Part shown: positions 1 through 5,780 of the stretch, in pieces
How the letters are laid out: every line of letters starts with the position of its first letter
Numbering within the stretch: position 1 is the stretch's first letter
NCBI GenBank assembly: GCA_007127425.1
Contig: SKZJ01000255.1
Span: forward strand, 1-6,979
Source: Wenzhouxiangella sp.
Lineage (GTDB): Bacteria > Pseudomonadota > Gammaproteobacteria > Xanthomonadales > Wenzhouxiangellaceae
Direction of reading: 5' to 3'
Length of the DNA stretch: 6,979 nt
Position numbers and translations under genes: made by a program
The notes under the pieces: model-generated
Told to the model about the DNA's origin: nothing
What the model saw: only the letters and a program-made list of their open reading frames with translations
Database searches by the model: none

Positions 1-176
1 CGGCCGTACCGGAAGAAATTCAGCGCGAGATCCAGCAGGCGCTGCTCAGTCTCCACGAACATGACGATCATTTCGCCGCCGTGCATGAACTGGATATCGA
101 TCGATTCGTCGAGGCGATCCCGGACGAATACGAAGGGCTGGAAGACTGGCTGCGGGAAGTGAGCGGATTCTTCTGA
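1..176 (+). CDS. C-terminal end of a protein, possibly a PhnD-like substrate-binding protein (partial)
   Basis: The reading frame enters from the left edge (first full codon at position 3) and ends at TGA 174-176, leaving 57 residues; the start lies outside the window. The tail runs AVPEEIQREIQQALLSL, then LDIDRFVEAIPDEYEGL, and ends REVSGFF. The order 'P-E-x-I/V ... ALLSLHE ... L-x-I-D-x-F ... D-x-Y-x-x-L' resembles the C-terminus of PhnD/SsuA-type periplasmic binding proteins (phosphate/phosphonate ABC transporter family), where a helix is followed by 'GIDGF' and a 'DYxPL' helix. That match is from memory on a short fragment, so the family is tentative and the ligand unknown. The fragment is acidic, contains no cysteine and has no membrane segment. 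Only this gene runs on the plus strand, converging on the methyltransferase. That it is coding is more certain than what it encodes, because the frame is open and codon use matches the neighbours. Confidence 0.5.
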   Translation, partial: AVPEEIQREIQQALLSLHEHDDHFAAVHELDIDRFVEAIPDEYEGLEDWLREVSGFF

Positions 177-197
177 GCCCGCGACTTCGAACGGGCT
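176..197. terminator. Possible bidirectional terminator between convergent genes
   Basis: AGCCCG at 176-181 and CGGGCT at 192-197 are perfect inverted repeats around a 10-base loop. The left arm begins on the last base of the plus-strand stop codon and the right arm covers two bases of the methyltransferase stop codon (TAG on the minus strand, 198-196). The position suits a shared terminator for converging genes. The plus-strand side is followed only by ACTTTC and the minus-strand side has no T run, so it would be a weak intrinsic terminator at best. Confidence 0.3.
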
Positions 198-1014
198 ACT
201 TTCGGGCCACCAGGTAACAGATCCACCCGGCATCGGCATCGCCGACCTCGGCCGGTTCGTAGATGCCGTTGCCCTCGCCCGTGTCCTCATCCGTGCCTTC
301 CCAGTAAACACTCACGTCGGAGTAGCCGGCCTCGATGAGCAGTTCCCGAATTTCCGGTAGCGTCCACAGGCGCCAGTAGTACTCGAAGGCCCGCTTCATC
401 TCGGAGCCATCGGGAAACTCGAAGTGGATCAGGCAGGTCATGTGGTGGTGGATCGGATCGAAGCTGGCCTGGTCCCAGACATAGGTGAAGTCGTCGTACT
501 CGGTGCGTTCCTCGAGTTCGCGGTGGGCGTCGTAGCCGCCGAACGCATCGAGGAACAGGAGGCCGTCGTCAACCAGTGCCTCACGCGCCCGCTCGAAGTA
601 GGCGCGCAGCAATTCACGGTTGGTGAACAGGTAGTAGCTGAAATTCATTGCCAGGACGGCATCGACCGGTTCGGTGGACACCGTCATGACGTTGTCCTGC
701 AGCAGCCGGATGCGTTTGGCCTGGTCGGCATTGAGCTCAACAAGGTGATGCCCTCTGCCCCACTCCAGCACATCTCCGTCCAGGTCGACGCCGATGGCGC
801 TGTGGTCCGGGCCGGAACGAACCCAGTGGCAGGCGGTATTGGCCGTGCCGCAGAAGTCTTCGCGAATCGATCGTAATGGCCGGCCGGTCAGCGTCTCGAA
901 GGTTTCGCTGACAAACTCGAGTTCGGATTCGGGATCCTGGACGCTGTCTTCGTAGAGCTCGTGGCGGTCGGCCTGCTCGGCCATGGCAACCCGATTGGTC
1001 CTGTTTCGTGACAT
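196..1014 (-). CDS. Class I SAM-dependent methyltransferase, substrate unknown
   Basis: 272 residues, predicted soluble and cytoplasmic. The fold is visible in order: a helical N-terminus (about 13-45), motif I as EDFCGTAN (52-59), an acidic strand end GVDLDGDVL (75-83, Asp77/Asp79 likely holding the SAM ribose), a strand with an acidic or polar turn at RLLQDNV (103-109), motif IV-like VDAVLAMNFSYYL (117-129), and a post-motif helix then DGLLFLDAFGG (150-160). Motif I is not the usual GxGxG; DFCGTA replaces it, as in a group of uncharacterised bacterial methyltransferases I recall. The C-terminal half (about 165-272) is rich in aromatic and acidic residues and probably forms the substrate cap. 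Start choice: ATG at 1014 has AGGA six bases upstream; a longer in-frame ATG at 1071 would run into pgsA and lacks support, and ATG at 984 has no ribosome site. It follows pgsA by 19 bases, so it is probably cotranscribed. I cannot name a substrate. Confidence 0.88.
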   Translation of the reverse strand: MSRNRTNRVAMAEQADRHELYEDSVQDPESELEFVSETFETLTGRPLRSIREDFCGTANTACHWVRSGPDHSAIGVDLDGDVLEWGRGHHLVELNADQAKRIRLLQDNVMTVSTEPVDAVLAMNFSYYLFTNRELLRAYFERAREALVDDGLLFLDAFGGYDAHRELEERTEYDDFTYVWDQASFDPIHHHMTCLIHFEFPDGSEMKRAFEYYWRLWTLPEIRELLIEAGYSDVSVYWEGTDEDTGEGNGIYEPAEVGDADAGWICYLVARK

Positions 1015-1020
1015 TGGAGT

Positions 1021-1024
1021 TCCT
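1021..1024 (-). promoter_or_regulatory. Shine-Dalgarno site deciding the methyltransferase start
   Basis: On the minus strand AGGA lies six bases before ATG 1014-1012, inside the 19-base gap after the pgsA stop. None of the alternative ATG codons in this frame has such a site, so it fixes the start at residue M of MSRNRTNR. Confidence 0.65.
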
Positions 1025-1033
1025 GTGTCCGGT

Positions 1034-1603
1034 TTATTCCGACTGCTGCCGCACGGCCGGCCAGGCCGCACGCAGGTAGGCGAGCATGGAAAGCAGGGTC
1101 AGTATGGCGGCCGCGACCAGCAACCAGCGGCCGATCTCGAGCACCGGGATGGTCCACAACGGTTCGCCGTACAGCAGGAAACCGATCGCCACCATTTGCA
1201 GAATGGTCTTGAGTTTGCCGGTCCAGGCCACCTTGACCCGGGCCGCCTCACCCAGCGCCGCCATCCACTCGCGCAGCGCGGAAATGGTGATTTCGCGCCC
1301 GAGGATGACCGCGGCCGACAGGGCCATCACCACTTCCGGATGACGCTGCACGATCAGGATCAGGGCGACGGCGACCATCAGCTTGTCGGCGACCGGATCG
1401 AGAAAGGCGCCAAAGCTGCTGGTCATGCCGTAGCGGCGTGCGACCCATCCGTCCAGGGCGTCGGTGATGGCCGCCAGTACGAAGATGGTCACGGTCAGCA
1501 CGTTGGCCCATTCCACCGGCAAGTAGAACGCCACCACGAGCACCGGAATCAGCACGATGCGCAACAGCGTCAACATGGTCGGTATGGTCAGGTGCAAGGA
1601 CAT
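1034..1603 (-). CDS. pgsA: CDP-diacylglycerol--glycerol-3-phosphate 3-phosphatidyltransferase
   Basis: 189 residues, close to the E. coli enzyme in length. PgsA is an inner-membrane enzyme that joins CDP-diacylglycerol and glycerol-3-phosphate to give phosphatidylglycerol phosphate plus CMP, the committed step to phosphatidylglycerol and cardiolipin. The complete CDP-alcohol phosphotransferase signature D-x2-D-G-x2-A-R-x8-G-x3-D-x3-D is present: Asp48, Asp51, Gly52, Ala55, Arg56, Gly65, Asp69, Asp73. The N-terminus (IPTMLTLLR, 7-15), GAFLDPVADK (65-74), ALREWMA (109-115) and a GK-LKT-QMVA stretch (129-139) all follow the family pattern. Hydrophobic segments lie near 10-30, 33-48, 74-86, 91-102, 131-146 and 152-176. 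The start at ATG 1603 aligns with the E. coli N-terminus; GGAG sits unusually close, one base before the ATG. The frame stays open far upstream into uvrC but that part does not look coding. It follows uvrC by 82 bases, the classical uvrC-pgsA order of gammaproteobacteria. Confidence 0.97.
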   Translation of the reverse strand: MSLHLTIPTMLTLLRIVLIPVLVVAFYLPVEWANVLTVTIFVLAAITDALDGWVARRYGMTSSFGAFLDPVADKLMVAVALILIVQRHPEVVMALSAAVILGREITISALREWMAALGEAARVKVAWTGKLKTILQMVAIGFLLYGEPLWTIPVLEIGRWLLVAAAILTLLSMLAYLRAAWPAVRQQSE

Positions 1604-1653
1604 TCTCCGCAAGTAGGCAGGGCTATTATCCCGCAGTCGGGTCCGGGTTTGTT
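1604..1653 (-). promoter_or_regulatory. Possible internal promoter for pgsA
   Basis: The 82-base gap 1604-1685 between uvrC and pgsA contains GATAAT on the minus strand (1630-1625), a good -10 match. The hexamer 17 bases further upstream, AACAAA (1653-1648), is a poor -35. Transcription from here would give a leader of roughly 15 bases before ATG 1603. A short hairpin, CCCG-4-CGGG (1630-1641), overlaps the -10 edge; it has no T run, so it is not a convincing uvrC terminator. The assignment is pattern-based only. Confidence 0.3.
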
Positions 1654-1685
1654 CTTTGATTCGTTGGTTCGTCCGGCTGAAATCT

Positions 1686-3509
1686 TCATGTCTTGCCGGA
1701 AGACGCCTGCAGATGGCTGGCGATCTGCTCCGCGAGCTTGCGGGAAATGCCGGGGACGCGCTCGATCTCGTCGACGCCGGCATTGGACAGACCCTGCAGG
1801 CCGCCGAAGTGCTTGAGTAGCTGCTGTCGCCGTTTCGGCCCGATGCCGGCCACCTGCTCCAGCGGCGAGGCCTGGGCACGCTTCTGGCGCCGCTTGCGAT
1901 GGCCGCTGATGGCAAAACGGTGGGCCTCGTCGCGAATCTGCTGGATCAGGTGCGATACCGGATCGTGCGGTCCGGGCACGGCTTCGCGCTCACCGAAGAT
2001 CAGGGTCTCGTAGCCCGCCCTGCGTGCCGGTCCCTTGGCCACACCCAGCAGCGGCACGGCATCCAGACCCAGCGCTTCCATCTCCTCGCGTGCACGACTC
2101 AACTGGCCCTTGCCGCCGTCGACGATAACCAGGTCGGGCAACGTGTCCTCCTGCTCCAGCGCCCGATTGTAGCGTCGCTTGAGCACCTGGCCCATGGCCG
2201 CGTAGTCGTCACCCGGTGTGATGTCGTGGATGTTGTAGCGCCGGTAGGCCTTCTTGTCCGCGCCCCCCGGGCCGAAGACTACGCAGGAACCGACCGTCTC
2301 GGTGCCGGAAATGTGGGAAATATCGAAACACTCGATCCGCTCCGGCGGAGTCGGCAGTTCCAGCAGATCGGCCAGTGCCGCCAGTCCGGTGCCGATCTGG
2401 TCGCGTTCGGCCAGCCGCCGGCGCAAGGCATCGTCGGCGTTGGCAACCGCCAGCCGCACCCACTCGCTGCGCTCGCCGCGCAGGCGCCAGCGCAGTTTCA
2501 CCGCGGCCTCCCGTCGACTGCCCAGTGCCTCTTCCCACAGTTTTGGTTCCCCGGGGGACTGTGACAGCAGGATCTCCGGCGGTGGGCGGCGCTCGGCGTA
2601 GTACTGTCCGAGAAAGCCGGACATGATATCGGCTTCCTCCATGTCTTCGTGCAGGTTGCCGGGAAAGTAGGTTCGGCCACCGACATTGCGGCCATGGCGA
2701 AACTCGACAACGTGCAGCGCGGCTCGACCCGGCAGCACGCTCATGCCGATCACGTCGAGGTCGGTGACACCACCGGTGACGTACTGGCTGGCGCGCACCT
2801 TCTGCATGCTGCGAATGCGATCGCGAAACTGAGCGGCACGTTCAAACTCGAGTTGCCGGCTGGCCTCCTCCATGCGCTCGGCGAGGTATTCGATCACTTC
2901 TTCGTTGCGACCCTGCAGGAAGCGAACGGCCGCCTCGACGTCGCGCTGGTAGGCCTCCTTGCTGATATAGCCGACGCAGGGCGCGCTACAGCGGTTGATC
3001 TGGTACTGCAAACACGGACGCGTGCGATTGGCGAATACCGTGTCACGGCACTGCCGGATGCCGAACAGGCGGTAGATCTGGTTGAGTGCCTCGCGCACCG
3101 CCCCGGCGCTGGAATAGGGTCCGAAATAGCGATGCGGCGGTTTTCGTGAGCCCCGGTAGAAACCGATGCGCGGGAACTCATGGCCGGCCTCAAGGCGGAT
3201 CCAGGGGTAGCTCTTGTCATCACGCAGGCTGACGTTGAAGCGGGGTCGATGGGCCTTGATCCACTCGTTCTCCAGCAGCAGCGCCTCGGCCTCGGTCCGC
3301 GTCAGACTGACTTCCATGGAAGCCACCTTGCGCAGCATCAACTCGATGCGTGGACTGCGCTGCTGGCGGGTGAAATAGCTGGCGACGCGACGCTGCAGAT
3401 TGCGGGCCTTGCCGACATAAAGTACTTTGCCGTCGGCATCGCGCATCAGGTACACGCCGGGACCGGTCGACAGGTTCCGGGCAAAGGCGCGACCGTCGAA
3501 ACGGCTCAT
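1686..3509 (-). CDS. uvrC: UvrABC excinuclease subunit C
   Basis: 607 residues, full length for the family (E. coli about 610). UvrC joins the UvrB-damaged DNA complex in nucleotide excision repair and cuts the damaged strand on both sides of the lesion. An N-terminal GIY-YIG nuclease (about 16-95, GVY 18-20, YVGKA 31-35, Tyr31, Lys34, Glu80) makes the 3' cut. Cysteines 154, 166, 174 and 178 follow, in the RQC-x11-C-x7-C-x3-C spacing seen in E. coli, where an iron-sulphur cluster has been reported. A UVR motif for UvrB contact lies near 203-238. The RNase H-like 5' nuclease holds FDISH (Asp396), GDDYAAM (434-440), VDGGKGQL (Asp464) and SGHRK (His537). A tandem helix-hairpin-helix at about 548-603 (IGPKRRQQLL, VPGISRKLAEQI) binds DNA. 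Its ATG overlaps the phosphatase stop as ATGA, with GGGAG 13 bases upstream, so translation is probably coupled. No residue expected for activity is missing. Confidence 0.98.
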   Translation of the reverse strand: MSRFDGRAFARNLSTGPGVYLMRDADGKVLYVGKARNLQRRVASYFTRQQRSPRIELMLRKVASMEVSLTRTEAEALLLENEWIKAHRPRFNVSLRDDKSYPWIRLEAGHEFPRIGFYRGSRKPPHRYFGPYSSAGAVREALNQIYRLFGIRQCRDTVFANRTRPCLQYQINRCSAPCVGYISKEAYQRDVEAAVRFLQGRNEEVIEYLAERMEEASRQLEFERAAQFRDRIRSMQKVRASQYVTGGVTDLDVIGMSVLPGRAALHVVEFRHGRNVGGRTYFPGNLHEDMEEADIMSGFLGQYYAERRPPPEILLSQSPGEPKLWEEALGSRREAAVKLRWRLRGERSEWVRLAVANADDALRRRLAERDQIGTGLAALADLLELPTPPERIECFDISHISGTETVGSCVVFGPGGADKKAYRRYNIHDITPGDDYAAMGQVLKRRYNRALEQEDTLPDLVIVDGGKGQLSRAREEMEALGLDAVPLLGVAKGPARRAGYETLIFGEREAVPGPHDPVSHLIQQIRDEAHRFAISGHRKRRQKRAQASPLEQVAGIGPKRRQQLLKHFGGLQGLSNAGVDEIERVPGISRKLAEQIASHLQASSGKT

Positions 3510-3976
3510 GGGCGCGAACGCGCTCCCAGTTCATCGATCAGGCGATCGGCGGCTGTTTCCAGCATGTCGAGCACGCGGCGAAAGCCGTCTTCCCCGCCGT
3601 AGTATGGATCCGGCACCTCGTCGAGGCCGTAGTCCGGCGCCAGGCTCATCAGCAGGTCCACCTGGGCACTGGCGTCAGCCGGCATCCGCTCCCGGAGATC
3701 GGCGAGATTGGAGCGATCCATGGCATAGATGCGTTCGAATCGGGTGAAGTCCTCGACGGTGACGATCCTGGCACGCTCGGTGCTGATATCCAGCCCCCAT
3801 TCACTCGCGGCGTGAATGGCGCGCGGATCGGGCGGACTGCCCTGGTGGTACCCGGTCGTGCCCGCAGAGTCGGTCCTCAGGGTCACGCCGGCCCGTTGCA
3901 GCTTGTAGTCGAATACGGCCTTGGCCGTCGGGCTGCGACAGATGTTGCCGAGACAAATAAAAAGTATACTTTCCAT
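3506..3976 (-). CDS. Low-molecular-weight protein-tyrosine phosphatase family protein
   Basis: 156 residues, the normal size of a single-domain cytoplasmic LMW-PTP. The catalytic P-loop is complete near the N-terminus, C-L-G-N-I-C-R-S (8-15), giving nucleophile Cys8, Arg14 and Ser15. The general acid is Asp123 in VPDPYYGGEDGF (121-132), the DPYYGG form of the eukaryotic-like/YfkJ branch rather than typical Wzb. The supporting SAGT (37-40) and YAMDRSN (84-90) motifs are present. The family hydrolyses phosphotyrosine, sometimes phosphoarginine or small phosphoesters; the substrate here cannot be read from sequence. Next to kdsB and lpxK it may be annotated as an exopolysaccharide phosphatase, but no tyrosine kinase (Wzc) is in the window. 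The first codons after ATG are AT-rich (AGT ATA CTT TTT ATT TGT), unlike the rest of the gene, and no Shine-Dalgarno sequence precedes ATG 3976. It ends four bases inside the uvrC start (ATGA). Confidence 0.93.
   Translation of the reverse strand: MESILFICLGNICRSPTAKAVFDYKLQRAGVTLRTDSAGTTGYHQGSPPDPRAIHAASEWGLDISTERARIVTVEDFTRFERIYAMDRSNLADLRERMPADASAQVDLLMSLAPDYGLDEVPDPYYGGEDGFRRVLDMLETAADRLIDELGARSRP
3961..3972. repeat. 12-base perfect palindrome in the 5' end of the phosphatase gene
   Basis: AAAGTATACTTT is self-complementary over 12 bases and spans codons 2 to 6 of the phosphatase gene. It stands 6 bases from the palindromes upstream of the start codon. It may be chance, an operator half, or a by-product of AT-rich early codons. 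Confidence 0.4.
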
Positions 3977-4044
3977 GCGGTTATACGGATAACCTAAGTA
4001 GGTTTATCAAGTCTATTCGCTTTCCAGTCTAGCGCAATCGCCCC
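3977..4044 (-). promoter_or_regulatory. AT-rich gap with overlapping palindromes and a candidate promoter
   Basis: These 68 bases separate kdsB from the phosphatase gene. Two overlapping perfect inverted repeats are present: GGTTAT-ACGG-ATAACC (3979-3994) and AACCTA-AG-TAGGTT (3991-4004). They form three alternating half-sites related to GGTT(T)AT. On the minus strand TTGATA (4010-4005) and TATAAC (3985-3980) resemble -35 and -10 boxes with a 19-base spacer, slightly long. If used, transcription would begin about at the ATG, giving a leaderless or near-leaderless message, which agrees with the missing Shine-Dalgarno. The palindromes lie inside the promoter-like stretch, so an operator is possible. 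No poly-T tract marks a terminator for kdsB. Confidence 0.4.
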
Positions 4045-4788
4045 TCAGGGTGCATTGGTGCTCTCCAGGTATCGACGGACGTCGGCCGGCGTGTCGATGC
4101 CCGGCGGCACGGCGGCCACAGCCTGCTCGCAGACGATACGCCAGCCGGCCTCCAGTGCCCTTAATTGCTCCAGTGACTCCGTGGCCTCCAGTGCGCTGGA
4201 CGGCAATTCGGGCCACGCCGACAGTGCCCCGGCGCGGTAGGCGTAGAGCCCGATGTGCCGACGCGCATGGGCTTCCGGCCAACCGCCGTCGCGCGGGTGC
4301 GGAATAGGTGCACGCGAGAAGTACAGTGCTTTCCCACCGGCATCGACCGTCAGCTTGACCACGTTGGGATCGCGCCAGTCGGATTCTCGATCGATCGGCC
4401 ACCACAGTGTCGCCATGCTTGCCCCCGGATGGTCCTGCAACAGTTGCGACACCTGGCGGACACAGGCTGGTGGCATGTCGGGTTCATCGCCCTGCAGGTT
4501 GACCACGATGGCGTCATCGGCCAGGCCGAGCGCCTGTGCCGCCTCCGAGAGGCGATCGGTACCGGTCCGATGATGTGCGGAAGTCATCACGGCTTCGCCC
4601 CCGGCGGCCTCGACTACGGCCGCGATCTCCGCGTTGTCGGTCGCCACGTGCACGCTCAATGCCCCGCAGGCACGAGCGCGCTCGAGCACACGGACCACCA
4701 GCGGTTGGCCGCCGAGGTTGACCAGCGGTTTGCGCTCGAGCCGGGTCGACGCCATGCGGGCCGGAATGATGACGTGAAACTGGTTCAT
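4045..4788 (-). CDS. kdsB: 3-deoxy-manno-octulosonate cytidylyltransferase (CMP-Kdo synthetase)
   Basis: 247 residues, the same size as E. coli KdsB. This cytoplasmic enzyme couples CTP and Kdo into CMP-Kdo plus pyrophosphate, supplying the activated sugar that WaaA attaches to lipid A. Family landmarks in order: VIIPARMASTRL (6-17), the CTP-binding loop; LERARACGA (35-43); VATDN (48-52); MTSAHHRTGTDRL (68-80); VNLQGDEP (96-103) with metal-binding Asp101; KALYFSRAPIP (153-163); RRHIGLYAYR (176-185); ESLEQLRALE (204-213); and GIDTPAD (230-236) with Asp232. The nucleotide loop reads RLERKPL where the common form is RLPGKPL, so two usually conserved residues differ (Glu18, Arg19). The ATG at 4788 overlaps the lpxK stop as ATGA, and no Shine-Dalgarno is seen, which argues for coupling to lpxK. 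The ycaR-type small gene found between lpxK and kdsB in E. coli is absent. Confidence 0.97.
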   Translation of the reverse strand: MNQFHVIIPARMASTRLERKPLVNLGGQPLVVRVLERARACGALSVHVATDNAEIAAVVEAAGGEAVMTSAHHRTGTDRLSEAAQALGLADDAIVVNLQGDEPDMPPACVRQVSQLLQDHPGASMATLWWPIDRESDWRDPNVVKLTVDAGGKALYFSRAPIPHPRDGGWPEAHARRHIGLYAYRAGALSAWPELPSSALEATESLEQLRALEAGWRIVCEQAVAAVPPGIDTPADVRRYLESTNAP

Positions 4789-5780
4789 GGTTTAAGAAAT
4801 TCTCCTGCATGTGTCCGGATTGCCTGTAGCGCCGCTTCGGGCAAGCATGCTCGGACCGGCAAGACCCAGGTCTCGGGTATTGCATCCAGGCCTTCGAGCT
4901 TGACGGCATCCTTTTCGGTAACGACCAACGGCCCTTCCAGCCCCGCCAGGTCGGACTCCCGGAAGGCATGGTGGTCGGGGAATGCGTGGCGACGGAACTG
5001 CAGGCCGAGTGCCTCCAGCGTGGCAAAAAAACTGTCCGGGTTGGCGATGCCGCACACTGCATCCAGGGGCTGTGTGCCCGTCAGGTTGACCGGCCGACGA
5101 TCGCCAAGGCGGTAGGCAGGGCCGGGCTCGATGGTAAATGCCAGTCCGGGCAGGTCTGTTCGCTCCGATGCGTGGCCGGAGCGCTTGCGCAACACCAGGT
5201 CGACGCGCTCCAGGCGTTCGAGCGGCTGCCGCAACGGCCCGGCCGGCAACAGCCGGCCATTGCCGAATCCGCGCGCCTCGTCGATCACGCAAATCTCGAA
5301 GCTTCTCGGCATGGCGGTATGCTGCAGGCCATCGTCGGACAGCACGACCTCGGCACCGTCGTCGAAGGCTGCCTGCATGGCGAGCTTGCGCTTGCGACAG
5401 ACCCATACTGGGCAGCCGGTGGAGCGGGCAAGCATCAGGGGTTCGTCGCCGCAGACCCGGGGATCGTCGCTGGCCTGCACCCGCAGCGGTCGGGACGGTG
5501 ATTGTCCACCGTAACCACGGCTGATCACGGCCACGCGCCGTCCCTCTTCGGCCAGAGCCGCGGCCAGTGAGGCCACCACCGGGGTCTTGCCGCCGCCGCC
5601 GACGGTGATGTTGCCGACCACGATGACCGGCCCCGGCGGCAGCCCGCGATCATCGGAAACGCGGTTGCCGGCAGTGAGACCGTAAATGCCGGACAAGGCA
5701 CGCCATGCCAGGCCGGGCTGCGTTTGTTCGTACCACAGCCCGTTGAAGTAACGCTCAACCCGGTCGCGAATCCGACTCAT
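4785..5780 (-). CDS. lpxK: Tetraacyldisaccharide 4'-kinase
   Basis: 331 residues, normal for LpxK. This inner-membrane-associated kinase uses ATP to phosphorylate the 4' position of the tetraacyldisaccharide 1-phosphate, producing lipid IVA in the Raetz pathway. The N-terminus (about 10-36, WYEQTQPGLAWRALSGIYG) is an amphipathic or hydrophobic stretch that would seat the enzyme on the membrane, though it is shorter and less hydrophobic than the usual N-terminal helix. The P-loop is GNITVGGGGKTP (56-67). Further family motifs are SRGYGG (87-92), GDEPLMLA (111-118), SDDGLQH (148-154, Asp149/Asp150 and His154), DEARGFGNGRLLPAGPLR (167-184), VCGIANPDSFF (242-252), FPDHHAF (267-273) and VVTEKDAVKL (286-295). 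ATG 5780 shares one base with the msbA stop (TGATG) and lacks a Shine-Dalgarno, so it is probably translated by coupling to MsbA, whose lipid substrate lies downstream of the LpxK step. Confidence 0.97.
   Translation of the reverse strand: MSRIRDRVERYFNGLWYEQTQPGLAWRALSGIYGLTAGNRVSDDRGLPPGPVIVVGNITVGGGGKTPVVASLAAALAEEGRRVAVISRGYGGQSPSRPLRVQASDDPRVCGDEPLMLARSTGCPVWVCRKRKLAMQAAFDDGAEVVLSDDGLQHTAMPRSFEICVIDEARGFGNGRLLPAGPLRQPLERLERVDLVLRKRSGHASERTDLPGLAFTIEPGPAYRLGDRRPVNLTGTQPLDAVCGIANPDSFFATLEALGLQFRRHAFPDHHAFRESDLAGLEGPLVVTEKDAVKLEGLDAIPETWVLPVRACLPEAALQAIRTHAGEFLKP

Noticed and set aside
1630..1641. CCCG-4-CGGG hairpin after uvrC as an intrinsic terminator
   Set aside because: Only four base pairs and not followed by T residues on the minus strand.
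983..1816. 277-codon plus-strand open frame opposite pgsA and the 3' end of uvrC
   Set aside because: Composition (many Gln, His, Arg, Gly) is that of an antisense frame in GC-rich DNA; pgsA on the other strand is fully conserved and there is no ribosome site.
1604..1915. N-terminal extension of pgsA into the uvrC 3' end
   Set aside because: The extension is Arg/Ser/Pro-rich like an out-of-frame reading of uvrC, while the ATG at 1603 matches the known PgsA N-terminus.
1899..2564. 221-codon plus-strand open frame opposite uvrC
   Set aside because: Antisense of the conserved UvrC nuclease domain; no family resemblance or start signal.
4255..5115. 286-codon plus-strand open frame opposite kdsB and lpxK
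   Set aside because: It is the antisense shadow of two well-recognised enzymes and shows no domain or motif of its own.
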